The notes under the pieces were generated by a model, which saw nothing but the letters and a program-made list of their open reading frames with translations, was not told the origin of the DNA and did no database searches. 49,604 nt of DNA from Chara braunii (lineage: Eukaryota; Streptophyta; Charophyceae; Charales; Characeae): contig BFEA01000138.1 of assembly GCA_003427395.1 (NCBI GenBank), forward strand, positions 807,643 to 857,246, in the 5' to 3' direction. Shown here piece by piece: positions 32,670 through 43,502 of this stretch. Positions within the stretch are counted from its first letter, which is position 1. Each line of letters opens with the position of its first letter. The position numbers were made by a program, and so were the translations under genes.

Positions 32670-33810
32670 TGTACACCAGCACAGACGAATGACAAGGCTC
32701 TTCTTCTTCCCCCAACAACCTCCTCCTCCTTATCTCCCCCTTCTCTTATTCATACAAGAAATAATAATACAATGTTGAATAGCAGATCCAGAATCAATGT
32801 CCGAGTCCCTCTTCTACTCCAGGTATCACTTGAGGTCCACCATAGCCATGGCCGCCTCTCCCACTCTTCACTCTCATAGGCCGAGGCTACGGCGGACTAC
32901 TAGGTCTTGCCCAGATGCCCAAAGGACAACCCAAGGCAGCTATGGCTGCTCTAGCTCAGGCCGCCATGCCTGACCCTGCCTCGAAGCTTCTTGGTCTGGC
33001 TCTCCCCAGTTGGGGACTCCCTGCTGCAGCGCCCACCAAGGTGATGAAGATGGCTGCCACCATAGCCAGGTAAGTACCCCTAGCGCTCCTCCCCCTTCCT
33101 TCCTTCTTCCTCCCTCATGTCCTTCTCCTTCCTCCCCAGCAGCGCTGCTCCAGCATAGCGCTGCTCCAGCCAGCGCTCCACCAGTGTGTCACCAAATTTG
33201 CACACCGAAAAAGAGGCCGGGCTCTTCGCCCGGCTGGGAGATATAGCGGCTGCTTGCCTCTTCGGGCGGTGACTTCCAGGCCGCTCGGCCTTCCAAGCAA
33301 CCGGTACCTCCTCCCTTTCGGAGGGAAACATCATTGCAGACTCTGATATTGCCCCTACAGGCCCTAGACCCCAGACTGGTTGGACTGGTATCCACCTAGA
33401 CCTACCTACAACTACTGGGCCTCTAAAAATGCCACTTTTGTCTTCTTCTGCTCGGCCTCCAGTACCCGCACATCTACCCCTTCAGGGTGCGGGACCGGCC
33501 TACCCGTTACTTGAGTGTTTTTCCTGCTGCAATCCCTCAATGTCACGGCCACAGGTAAGTACCGGCCCTGAGGGCCCAATGAACGAGCAGGTGCCCTTGC
33601 GGGCCACACACACACTCAAGCCAACCAGCACTCAGACAGGCACGGCCACACACACACTCAAGCCAACCAGCACTCAGACAGACATGCAGTCCAGCAAGCG
33701 TGCACACACAGACTTAGTAGCAAGCGGGAAACTCAGCAGGGCATTCAGTGTATGGGCAAAACTCAGAAATCAGCTGTGTGTTTCAGTCCATGTTTGGACG
33801 GGTCATCACA
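32670..33810 (-). repeat. Element C 3' LTR
   Basis: A direct copy of 41751-42822. On the minus strand it starts TGTGATGACC just after GAGGGGGGAGTAG and ends TGTACA. It has a 42-bp internal duplication (33602 and 33644) that the other LTR lacks, and an extra stretch near 33017-33037. Confidence 0.8.
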
Positions 33811-33825
33811 CTACTCCCCCCTCAA
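33811..33825 (-). other. Element C polypurine tract
   Basis: TTGAGGGGGGAGTAG on the minus strand abuts the LTR start TGTGATGACC. The same arrangement occurs at the other LTR (42823-42837). Confidence 0.75.
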
Positions 33826-33851
33826 CAGCGAGGTCCCTTCGAGCGAGTAAC

Positions 33852-35300
33852 TCATTCTGAGTCCTCGACAAACGCATCGTAAGCAAGCAAGGGAAAGAGG
33901 TTCCTAGAGTACTCTGTTGCAGTGAGTCTTGCAGAGATGTTAGGTACAGCGTTAGTGGCGGTTTGTCGCTTGTAGGCTTTGACAACGCGCGGTGCGCTGC
34001 GTAGCAGTTCTTGTTTGGAAATCCAGTACAGATCGTCTAATGGGTGATGCATGAAGTGATCCTGGTACTGTCTGTTGCGTCCCTTCCTTACGTGCTGTTT
34101 AATTCTGTCTATCTCATGCCCACCTTTGATCGCACGAGGGATCATGTCTTCGCGATAGTCGAACGTCTTAACATCACGGTGGAGGTACAGTTTTGATGCA
34201 TGGAACACGAGGTATGTGCGCAGATGGGCTGGCACATCAACTACGTGCGAAGGGCCAAAGTGGTCTTCGCCAATCACATCCAAAAATTTCCACGGTCCGT
34301 AATAGAGTGGGAGAAGTTTGCGAGAGACCCCTTCTTCTTCTGAGAATTCAGACATCTTGACCCAGACATAGCTTCCTACCTGAATGTCCGACGATCGGCG
34401 CCCCTTGTTCGCATGATGGATCATGGCGTGCTTTCGCTTGGTCATGGCTGCAATGGCAACCTTGAGCAAGCGATCATACTTGGCCCTGAAGCCAGGCCTG
34501 CCGGGTGTTAAGCCAGCTGGCTGCTCAGGGAATAGGTAGGAGAGCGGATTACGGATCTGCCAACCGAGATGCAGCCTGTTAGGTGTCATGCCGGTGGAAG
34601 AATGGATGGAGTTGTTGTACAACCCCCTAATGGAATACAACTCTTCATCCCATGTTTCCTGATCCGGGATAATCAAAGCGCGGAGAAGTTGGAACACAGT
34701 CTGGTTGATTTCTTCAGCCAAACCGTTGGCTTCAGGGTGTCGGCCAGATGTCATACACAGCCTGATCCCCAAATGAGATGTGAAGTCCTTCCATTCAGTA
34801 CTAATGAAGCGCGGGTCCCGATCGGTTACGAGAGTCTTCGGGGTCCCAAACTGCAGAATGTACTTCTGTTGGAACTCATGAATCACTAATTCTGTTGGGG
34901 CGTGCGGCGGCAATGGGATCAGATTGAGAAACTTAGAGAATCGGTAAACAATCACCATGACTTGTGAGTAGCCGTTCTTACTTACCTTTCCCATGTCGGT
35001 GAAGTCAATGGAGACAGACTCCCCGGGACCATAGGGAATGGGAAGGGGTGCGAGTAGCCCCATGGGCTTTTGTCTGCATGGTTTGATTTATTAACAAACT
35101 TGACACTCAGCCACAAACTTTTCAGCAGTCTCTTTCATGCCAAGCCAATCAAACTGCCGCAGCAGATTTGTGTACGTCTTTGCCATGCCGAAGTGTCCGC
35201 TCCGGCCATGAGCCAAATCCAGAAAATGCGTGCGGAGAGGCTCATGGTCGGGCACACACAAGCGGTCGTGGTTCCCGTAGCGACGGAAAATCGGTCTCCA
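33852..35300 (-). pseudogene. Element C integrase with chromodomain
   Basis: A zinc-finger segment at about 35270-35085 (LCVPDHEPLRTHFL, HGRSGHFGM, CQVC) is followed by two TAA codons. The 403-codon frame 35063-33852 then has VSIDFTDM, VTDRDPRF and ANGLAEEINQ as the DDE positions, DIQVGSYVWVKMSEF, a GPF-like YYGPWKFLDV, and a chromodomain-like C-terminus (HEIDRIKQH, RQYQDHFMHH, WISKQELLRSAPRVVKAY). The near-invariant Asp of VDRFSK is Tyr (VYRFSK, codon 34946-34944). The core itself has no internal stop, so this is the best-preserved integrase here, although the enclosing pol is broken. Confidence 0.85.
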
Positions 35301-36990
35301 TATTCGTGAAAATAAGCCTGACTACTAGGATCAACCCGCAACCGCTCAAGGATGGGACTAAGTTCCGGATCCTTGGCTGTCTGCTCTACGAGCTCCTCCT
35401 TCAGTTTCTTCCGGAGGTCGTAGGATTTCGCAAGGCAAGTCATGTACTCAGGGTGACGAGACAATGCGTCAACAACTCGATTATAACATTCTTTTTTGTG
35501 TCTCAACTCGAAGTCATGGAACCAGCGAATTAACGTAGGTTTGCTCCTTGATCCACTACAGGGTCTCATGATCTGAGAACACTTTGAAGTTGCGTCCCAA
35601 CAGATAGTGCTACCAATGGTCCAAAGCCATACGCAAAGCATAGAGCTCGCGCATGTAGGTGGAAGTGGCTACCTTTACGTTGGGCATGCGTTTGCTGTAG
35701 AATTCGAGCGGCCGCAAGCCATCGCCGTCATCTTGCTGCAGCACTGCGCCGATTCCATACTGACTTGCATCCGTGGTAACGACGAATGTCAGTTTGCGAT
35801 CTGCAATGCGAAGACCTAGGTAACTTACCAAGGCGTCTTTCAAAGCTTGAAAGGCGTTCGTGCACGCGATATCCCAGGAATAGGGAACATTCTTACTTGT
35901 CAGTCGAGACAATGGGCACGCAACAATGGAGAAGCGGGGTACAAACTTCCGATAGTATGACGCGAGACCAAGAAAAGAGCGCAGTTCGTGAACATTCACG
36001 GGCTGAGGCCAGTTGCGTATGACCTTCACCTTGGTTGCCTTAGGCTCTAGGCCTGCAGCAGACAACCGGTGCCCAAGATAGATGACACTATCCTTCCCAA
36101 ACTCAAATTGCTCTAAGTTGAGATGAAGTTGCGTCTTTTTGAGGATGATCAGTACTTCCTCAAGGTGCTTGAGGTGTTCCTCCATGGACTTGCTGAAGAT
36201 TAGTATGTCATCGAGGTAGACCACCACGAACCGGCCAATCTGTTCGTGGAGGACTTTGTCCATGAGGCTTTGGAAGATGGCCGGTGCGTTCGTGAGACCG
36301 AAGGGCATTACGGTAAACTCGTAAAGCCCATCGCGTGCTTTGAACGCAGTTTTGTGCTGGTCCGCAGGATCGACCTCAATCTGGTGGTAGCCAGACTTGA
36401 GATCGATCTTGGAGAAGACCTTGCACCGGCATCAAGCAAGTCATCTATTCGGGGTAATGGATAGGTGTTCTTTCTTGTGATGCGGTTTAGGCCGCGATAG
36501 TCAATACACATGCGGAGCTTGCCTCCTTTCTTTGGAACAAACAAGACAGGAGCACCAAATTCAGATTCGCTAGGCTTGATCCACCCCAATCTGTCGCCGG
36601 AGTTCCTCCAACTCGCCGGGTCCCATTCGGTACACGCAGCCCTTTGGAGGAACAACACCCTCGACCAACTCGATGGTGTGTCGGCCCGCTTGCGTGGGGA
36701 CTCCACGTGGCTCGGCCAGAACTTCTGGGAACCGATCGAGTAGGTTTTGGATGTTTGGTGGAACCGGTGGGGGTGGAGGATCAGCAAAGGGATCACCTAG
36801 ATCAGGTCGCAGGTTGCGAATAGAGGCAACTGCATCTGAAGTAGGATCATTTGGACTAGTATAAGGTAGAGAAGTAGAGGTGCTAGAAGTAGAATCACTA
36901 ACCGAAGTAGTAGTGGTATTAACCGCAAAAGTAGATGGCACATGAGTAAGACGAACAAAGGCAACATACAACTGTTCATCCTCCTTGTGT
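35135..36990 (-). pseudogene. Element C reverse transcriptase / RNase H (frameshifted)
   Basis: Three or more frames must be joined. The N-terminal piece (36971-36570) has LLDRFPEVL and [12 protein letters not shown]. The next (36600-36430) has [29 protein letters not shown] shift near 36430 leads to motif A with an intact Asp ([13 protein letters not shown]), and 36308-35610 gives MPFGLTNAPAIFQ, intact YLDD, LGHRL and RNase H VVTTDASQYGIGAVL. Two TAG codons interrupt RNase H (after ALDHW and after SDHETL). The final piece contains VVDALSRHPEY. The order is normal for gypsy pol; the multiple lesions show it is dead. Confidence 0.85.
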
Positions 36991-36995
36991 TTGCG

Positions 36996-38880
36996 TCATT
37001 TCTTGCAGAATTTCATAGCATTCAGAAAAGTCACTGGGGACTCGTGCTTCTCATCCAAGAGGACAGGAAGCTCGTTACCTCGAGCATCTTTGACCATGAA
37101 GAGTGACTCCTTCCACTTGGTCCATTCGCATTGGGACTGCAGCCAGCCCAAGCCAAGGACAGCGTCGAAGAGGCACTTGTTAAGGACATAGAAGTTCAGT
37201 GCGCGGATGACAGTTTTGTTCTTGTCCAAGGTAGTGCGTACACCTCCTTGTTGCCAACTTGGGTTCAGCAAGGGTTCTGCAAGGCCACTTGCTTCATTCC
37301 CAAACCCACTTTGCGTATCCTGTATGGTGACATAAAGTTAGCCGTCGTGCCATAGTCAATCAAGACACGAAGATAACGATGGTTTATAAGAAGTTTGAAG
37401 AAGATCAACTTCACTGTCCTTTGGGTACGTTGTTGTTTAATCTCAGCCCAATGCTCCAAGTGGTAGTGGAAGTCGACCGTCCCAGACTCCTCCCAAGGCT
37501 CGACATAGAATACATCACATACTTCAGCCTTGGCTTCAGCAGATGATTGGGCTTCAAGGGAGGACTGCTGATCTGCATCAGATTCAATCTCCCTGCTGAA
37601 GTCGACTCTACGCCCGGTTCTGGTTTCCCTGCAACCTATAGCAATCCTGTACTTTATGGTTTGGTTTTTGGCAACGCAGGCATACCCCCTTCTTGAGTCT
37701 ACCCCGCCAATCATTTCAGTGATCCGGAGGCCGACCCATGGTTTAGTGGCCGCATCCTCCGGTTTCGCTGGGATCTTAACTCCCTTGGGAAGTTGGACAT
37801 AGTTCTTCCCTGCATTCCGATTGGGTCCCCTTGTATTGGCAGTCTTTTTAAAGGCAGTAAATTTTTCTTCTTCTTGATTTACATCAGACTCATGGGGTGA
37901 CGAACAGGCTGTATCAGCGTGCTGTTCTTGGTCGTCACCAAGAGTGGGGTCATCTGCTTCGGCCTCCTCTTCAGCCTCCAACAGGTCATGCACAGCAAAA
38001 CGGCTGCTACCTTTAAACCGTCTGCCGCCCATGGGCTTTTTGCTACCTGCTGTGGTGACGAGGTATACCGCCTTGAGACTGACTATGTCCTTCATTACAG
38101 TGAACCCGTCAGTATACCCAATGAAGTCCCTGCATAGGCAATTAGTAAAACTCGTGGGGACAGCGCCCCTGACCACATCCAAGCAAGATTGGTCAGTCGG
38201 TTCAAGACCAGGTGTAGCAAACATCTTGCTGAGATAGGTTTGCAGGATTTTCATGGAGCCCGTCCACTTGCTGCGTTTGATTTTGTCAAGCTGGCTTCTT
38301 GCCCTTGCTGCAGCATGTAGATCCTTATACTGGGCAATGAGGAACTCCTCGAGGGAGGCAACCGGGGTGGCCTTAAGCCACCTTGTCAGTTTGATCTTCG
38401 AAACCCCAGCCCGCGTAGCTTGGACTTCTAGGAAGCCCCGTACAACCGGCTCAACATTCATTCCCATGATCACTGGCAGGGTCTCTGGTTGAGTCCCCAG
38501 CACCTCTAAGTATGCCCTCATGGAGCTGATCGAGGATTCAATGTCTTCTTTGTCGTCGTACTTAGACGGTATTTGCACCGCCTTTCGATCCACATAGGGA
38601 CCGACGTGGCTGGGACCAGCACTTGTTGGTTCAAATTTTGGGGCTGCAGCAGTTGTAGAGTTTCTTGCCTCGTTGCTTGTTACGGCAACAGAGGAATCTG
38701 CACCTGCTACAGGTCCCGATGGGTTTGCCATCACACTCAAGGAAGAAGTAGACAAAGATACGGTTAGAGGGGCAAGATTAATCTCAATCGCAACTCCGGG
38801 ACTAGGGGGTAGAGGAAGAGGATTGGTTACTTGGGCTTGTCACAGCGCCGCAACCTCTACCATCACGTCGCGGTACTTGC
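36996..38880 (-). pseudogene. Element C gag C-terminal part and aspartic protease
   Basis: A 496-codon frame (38755-37265) contains a gag capsid-type region (VQIPSKYDDKEDIESSISSM, WLKATPVASLEEFLIAQY, RDFIGYTDGF) and an acidic linker (EAEEEAEADDPTLGDDQEQH). It ends at a protease motif LIDYGTTANFMS. Retroviral-type proteases use D-S/T-G, and here the second residue is Tyr (TAT, 37354-37352), which should abolish activity. The protease continues after a frameshift in 37271-36996 (FDAVLGLGWLQSQ). Upstream, a TGA follows VEVAAL near 38840. I could not assign a clear CCHC knuckle. Confidence 0.75.
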
Positions 38881-39093
38881 TCGTCATATCAGTCAGATCC
38901 TCCTGAAGTGTCTTCAATTTTGTGAAGACGTCGGCGATTTGAGTGGTATGATCTTCAAGCCTCCGGACTTGGACGATAGCGGTGAGTATGGACTGCAGTT
39001 ATTCCCCACACTGTTCTTTAGTTAGCGAGGGAACAGTTTCCAAGATGGCTTTTGACTTTTCAACAGTTGTTCCTTCCTCTCCTTCTCCGCTTC

Positions 39094-39411
39094 CTATTCC
39101 CTTTCAATAGCACTATCTAGGAGTGCTTGCAGGTACAGTTTCTCTGTATCGCTGGCTGCATTTAATAGGGGCCGCCATTGTCCTGAGGATAGCGGGGCCA
39201 TTTTCGGACCATTAGTGTTGGCAGGTGGGTCAGAGAGACGCCAATCAGCAAAAGAATCAATTAGACTCTTAAGAGGTACACTCCCCTTTTTACTTGGACG
39301 AGCACTCCTTTTCCCAGTCCTTACCCACTCCAGACGGTCACTTTCCCTCTCTCCCTTTTCTCTCTCTCTCCTCTCTCTCTCTTCTTTCTGGTTGCAAGTA
39401 TCCATGGGCAT
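39094..39411 (-). pseudogene. Element C gag N-terminus
   Basis: The ATG at 39411 opens a 105-codon frame, rich in E/R/K at first (KEERERREREKGE), then SFADWRLSDPPAN and LYLQALLDSAIERE. It stops at 39094. The continuation towards 38755 needs a frameshift. It lies at the expected position before the larger gag frame. Confidence 0.55.
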
Positions 39412-40196
39412 CGAAAATGAACTCAGAGAAACAAACTGAATAACTTAGAGAAGAGAAGGTAGAACTCCTAGTCGGAGCGACATTTCATTTGGACTTAGAG
39501 AGTAGCAAACCAAAGAACAACAAACAAATTCATATGAGAAATCTGATCCAGCGACCCAGTTTGATCAGTCTGCATACGAGGTCCTCTCAAGTCCAGTCTG
39601 ACCAGCTCCGTGACCGTACAACAAATCAGACAACGAGTGACTAAATGCAACAATGGAGAATTGAGTGGCGTAGAGGGTGCGATTCAAGCCACGGACGGTG
39701 CAACCAAAAGCATGCGAAACATCTCAGTCGGGATCCCCTCGGCAGTGGGTGTCCTAACCAACAAGAACAAAACTTCGGATCTCAGTCAGGAAGACAATGG
39801 ACTAATGCCAAACAGATTTGGGTCCAAAGGGCTCTTCTTGTTTGGGCCCGGTCCCACTGGGTCCCAGAGGTCCCACGTAGGCCACGACCAGGTCCCAACC
39901 AAGAGGAGTCCCACATGGACTCAGTTCAGTTTCAAAGGGTTGTAGAGATGTCGGGGGTTATGACCCAGGGAGGATGTCCGACAGAGGGCCTCCCGCATTG
40001 GGGTGGGGTCATCCCTACTGGCGGTGCAGCGGGCCCACCCACTACCAGTGACCTCTCAAGGAAGAAACTCACGATCCTCGCTACCCACCCGGGAGTAGCA
40101 GCCCAGACCGGCGCTACCAGGCCGCTACGCCAGGGGTCACCCATCTCGAACTCAGGGCTTCCCCTCCCTGCGGCTCCTCGGTCGGAAGGCTTTTTC

Positions 40197-40217
40197 GCAC
40201 CACAGTCACTGTGGTGC
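40197..40217. repeat. 21-bp odd palindrome in the SINE body
   Basis: GCACCACAGT and ACTGTGGTGC are perfect inverted arms around a single C. Confidence 0.6.
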
Positions 40218-40538
40218 TACAGAGACGCGCCGGCTTCTGCTAGGAGAGGGGTGACCCCTTCACTCCTCCCGCACACGTCCCACTGAGCCTGCCCTTCCCA
40301 GAGCCATCCCCCCCCCATGGCCTCGACAACCCCAAGGGGAGGCACACGCTCGACCGTTACGGGGACCCAGGATGTACGGTTGGGAATTCAGCATCCAATG
40401 GGCACCCTGGCGGGTGGATCCCCAGTTCAGACCTGCAGAGCCCTGTGTACATCCGTGCCCCTGGAAGCGTGCGCACTCAGTGTGTGAGTGGTAGTGCATC
40501 AACCTAACGCCATGCCAGTGGCATATGCACGAGGTTGC

Positions 40539-40549
40539 GGATTTGAACC
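40539..40549 (-). promoter_or_regulatory. Pol III box B of the SINE
   Basis: GGTTCAAATCC fits box B (GGTTCRANNCC), 54 bases after the start of box A. It lies inside a stem GGTTGCGG/CCGCAACC. Confidence 0.7.
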
Positions 40550-40592
40550 CGCAACCTTAAGCCACAATGTGCATTTCCAACCGGTGCCCTAA

Positions 40593-40603
40593 CCACTGGG
40601 CCA
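40593..40603 (-). promoter_or_regulatory. Pol III box A of the SINE
   Basis: TGGCCCAGTGG on the minus strand fits the tRNA box A consensus TRGCNNAGYGG, 12 bases into the element. Confidence 0.7.
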
Positions 40604-40629
40604 TCCGCCACTCACCTCAGTTCAGTTTC

Positions 40630-41262
40630 TACCGCACCGAAAAACGAAATTTCAACTTCCAGCAGGACCTACAAACTACAACCATTCAGAGATGAAAAGA
40701 CAAAGCACTGTAGAAAGACTCGGCATTCGGATTACGATACTTCATTTTCCATCCATCCGGTGAGTAGGTAGATCACACACATTCAATCACACAATCAAGA
40801 CCACAGAGGAGTAGGAAAAGAACCCAGAGTAACCCCAACAGGACAAACCATACCATGCACACATTCATGGGCATCCCGTAGGTGCACGCCACTTACCCGA
40901 GTGGCCTTGAGCTTCGAGATGAATAGAACTCACCCCCCTCTCATGTGATCCTCCTGACCCCTCTAACGCTACCCCTACACTAGCGTCCTATCTCCTAGGA
41001 GGGTCTGACTCCAACACCAAAGTGCAACGCCGGATCCCCCGTCGATGCTGAAGAACAAAGTAGCAACTTGCAGTCCGTAGATGCTGAGTGGCCGCTGACC
41101 CTCAAGCTCGCCTACTTGAGGGCAGCCCATAAGTTGCCAAGTGTCTCCCTTGAATCAGATTCCAGGTACGAGTGCCTCTCACTGTCGCCTCTCTCAAATC
41201 ACCGCATGAAGTCTCCTCGAAATGTCTCGCCACCCTAATCTCACTCTCAAGCAACCTGGTTA
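40630..41262. other. Central part of the foldback structure
   Basis: No coding or RNA feature recognised. CTCCTAGGAG and similar short palindromes occur. Confidence 0.3.
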
Positions 41263-41750
41263 CATGTGGGACTCCTCTTGGTTGGGACCTGGTCGCGGCC
41301 TATGTGGGACCTCTGGGACCCAGTGGGACCGGGCCCAAACAAGAAGAGCCCTTTGGACCCAAATCTGTTTGGCATTAGTCCATTGTCTTCCTGACTGAAA
41401 TCCAAAGTTTTATTCTTGTTGGTTAGGACACCCACTGCCGAGGGGATCCCGGTTGACGCATGCTTTTGGTTGCACCGTCTATGGCTTGACTCGCACCCTG
41501 TACACCACTCAATTCTCCATTGTTGCATTTAGTCACTCGTTGTCTGATTTGCTATACGGTCATGGAGCTGGTCAGACTGGACTCGAGAGGACCTCTTATG
41601 CAGACTGATCAGACTGGGTTGCTGGATCAGATCTCTCATATGAATTTGTTTGTTGTTCTTTGGTTTGCTAAATGTCTAGAAATTTGTAATTAGCGGATGA
41701 AAAACTCCTCACTTTTTAATAAAAAAAAGAAAGAAAGAAGAAGAAGATGA

Positions 41751-42822
41751 TGTACACCAGCACAAACAAATGACAAGGCTCTTCTTCTTCTCCCAACAAC
41801 CTCCTCCTCCTTATCTCCCTCTTCTCTTATTCATACAAGAAATAATAATACAACGTTGAATGGTAGATCCAGAATCAATGTCCGAGTCCCTCTTCTACTG
41901 CAGGTATCATTTGAGGTCCACCATAGCCATGGCCGCCTCTCCCACTCTTCACTCTCGTAGGCGGAGGCTCTGGTGGACTACTAGGACTTGCCCAAATGCC
42001 CAAAGGACAACCCAAGGCAGCTATGGCTGCTCTAGCTCAGGCCGCCATGCCTGACCCTGCCTCGAAGATTCTTGGTGTGACTCTCCCCAGTTGGGGATGA
42101 AGATGGCTGCCACCATAGCCAGGTAAGTACCCCTGGCGCTCCTCCCCCTTCCTTCCTTCTTCCTCCCTCGTGTCCTTCTCCTCCTCCCCGACAGCGCTGC
42201 TCCAACATAGCGATGCTCCAACCAGCGCCCCACCAGTGTGTCGCCAAACTTGCACACCGAAAAAGAGGCCGGACTATTCGCCCGACTGGGATATATAGCG
42301 GCCTGCTTGCCTCTTCCGGCGGTGACTTCCAGGCCGCTCGGCCTTCCAAGCAACCGGTACCTCCTCCCTTTCGGAGGGAAACATCATTGCAGACTCTGAT
42401 ATTGCCTGTACAGGCCCTAGACCCCAGACTGGTTGGACTGGTATCCACCTAGACCTAACCTACAACTACTGGGCCTCTAAAAATGCCACTTTTGTCTTCT
42501 TCTGCTCGGCCTCCAGTACCCGCACATCTACCCCTTCAGGGTGCGGTACCGGCCTACCCGCTACTTGAGTGTTTTTCCTGCTGCAATCCCTCAATGTCAT
42601 GGCCACAGGTAAGTACCGGCCCTGAGGGCACAATGAACGAGCAAGTACCCTTGTGGGCCACACACACACTCAAGCCAACCAGCACTCAGACAGACTTACA
42701 GTCCAGCAAGCGTGCACACAAAGACTTAGTAGCAAGCGGGAAACTCAGCAGGGCATTCAGTATATGGGCAAAAATCAGAAATCAGTTGTGTGTTTCAGTC
42801 CATGTTTGGACGGGTCATCACA
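41751..42822 (-). repeat. Element C 5' LTR (shared with a second copy)
   Basis: A direct copy of 32670-33810, with single copies of the segments duplicated there. On the minus strand it is preceded by the polypurine tract of the other copy and followed by the element C leader. Confidence 0.8.
42291..42297 (-). promoter_or_regulatory. Possible TATA box in element C LTR
   Basis: TATATAT on the minus strand in mid-LTR. The other LTR has a degenerate version near 33238. Confidence 0.3.
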
Positions 42823-42863
42823 CTACTCCCCCCTCAAGAGCGAGGTCCCTTCGAGCGAGTAAC

Positions 42864-43128
42864 TCATTCTGAGTCCTAGACAAACGCATCGTAAGCAAGC
42901 AAGGCAAAGAGGTTCCTAGAGTACTCTGTTGCAGTGAGTCTTGCAGAGATCTTAGGTACAGCGTTAGTGGCAGTTTGTCATTTGTAGGCTTTGACAACGC
43001 GCGGTGCGCTGCGTAGCAGTTCCTGTTTGGAAATCCAGTACAGATAGTCTAATGGGTGATACATGAAGTGAACGTGGTACTGTCTGTTGCGTCCCTTTCC
43101 TGCGTGCTGTTTAAGTCTGTCTATTTTA
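42864..43128 (-). pseudogene. Integrase C-terminal fragment of a second element C copy
   Basis: Closely matches 33852-34112, the last part of element C's integrase including its stop. Similarity ends abruptly at CTGTCTAT near 43126. It shows that a second element C once continued to the right. Confidence 0.8.
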
Positions 43129-43502
43129 ACGCCCTTTGTTGACCCATTGGTCAACTGGCAGGGCTAAGTAAGGTAATTGCCACTTAAGAGCTTCCCTTCT
43201 TTGTAGAGTTGATGGCGAGAGTTTTGTTCCAAGAGGCAATGTGGGTACGGTCTGGTGGTTGGTTAAGATGCGTTTCCCATCTTTGGCTAATGATCTGCGC
43301 TAGTTTACTGTCTAGTATGTCAACCAATCATCTTTCATTGTTTTCTTTGTCTAGTTCTCGCCGACTCTCGATCTATCATCGGTTTGTCACCGATCTTTCT
43401 GTGTGGTGTCCACTTATTGTACATCGGAACTTCAACTACCGACTTTGCTACTGTGTTTGCCAAATAGAATGTGGGATCATTGTATTTGTATTTGGATTTT
43501 GA
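43129..43502. other. Spacer between element C and LINE2
   Basis: No gene recognised. GTTGACC/GGTCAAC at 43138-43155 form a 7-bp stem around CATT at the edge where integrase similarity ends, possibly marking the end of another element. Confidence 0.35.

Larger units (their letters stand above)
39934..40615 (-). mobile_element. tRNA-derived SINE with 14-bp target-site duplication
   Basis: The direct repeat CTCAGTTCAGTTTC (39920-39933 and 40616-40629) flanks exactly this segment. On the minus strand the element starts GTGAGTGGCGGA and immediately shows a perfect box A, TGGCCCAGTGG (40603-40593), and a box B, GGTTCAAATCC (40549-40539). This is the pol III promoter arrangement of a tRNA. An anticodon-like TTGGAAATG would suggest a Ser-type ancestor, but the anticodon stem does not pair. 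The 682-bp length is long for a plant SINE. The 3' end has no clear poly(A). Confidence 0.75.
39503..41670. repeat. 2.17-kb foldback structure with about 410-bp inverted arms
   Basis: 39503-39917 and 41263-41670 are inverted copies with few differences seen by eye. Outer ends are TAGCAAACC...GGTTTGCTA; inner ends are CACATG/CATGTG. They flank 1.35 kb that includes a SINE. It sits in the leader of element C between LTR and gag. It could be a foldback transposon with long TIRs and a TA target, or an inverted duplication of leader sequence. No transposase is seen. Confidence 0.75.
32670..43128 (-). mobile_element. Ty3/gypsy element C plus the 3' end of a second copy (tandem, shared LTR)
   Basis: Minus-strand order from right to left: integrase C-terminal fragment (43128-42864), LTR (42822-41751), a leader with a large inverted repeat, gag (39411-37265), protease, RT, RNase H, integrase (to 33852), polypurine tract and LTR (33810-32670). 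A single insertion would not have integrase to the right of its 5' LTR. This looks like two tandem copies sharing an LTR through recombination, or an assembly collapse. No PBS was found beside the right LTR. Confidence 0.7.

Noticed and set aside
39610-40286. Two overlapping plus-strand frames of 111 and 213 codons
   Set aside because: They overlap an inverted-repeat arm and a minus-strand SINE; the same peptide appears in the other arm only because the DNA is duplicated.
40484-40615. A functional tRNA-Ser gene
   Set aside because: Box A and B fit, but the anticodon stem does not pair, the T-arm has an extra base, and a 14-bp target duplication brackets a 682-bp unit, so it is a SINE head.
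42021-42869. Frames of 60-138 codons in the element C LTRs, duplicated near 33.1-33.9 kb
   Set aside because: They are duplicated because they lie in LTRs; no domain, and LTRs are not expected to encode protein.
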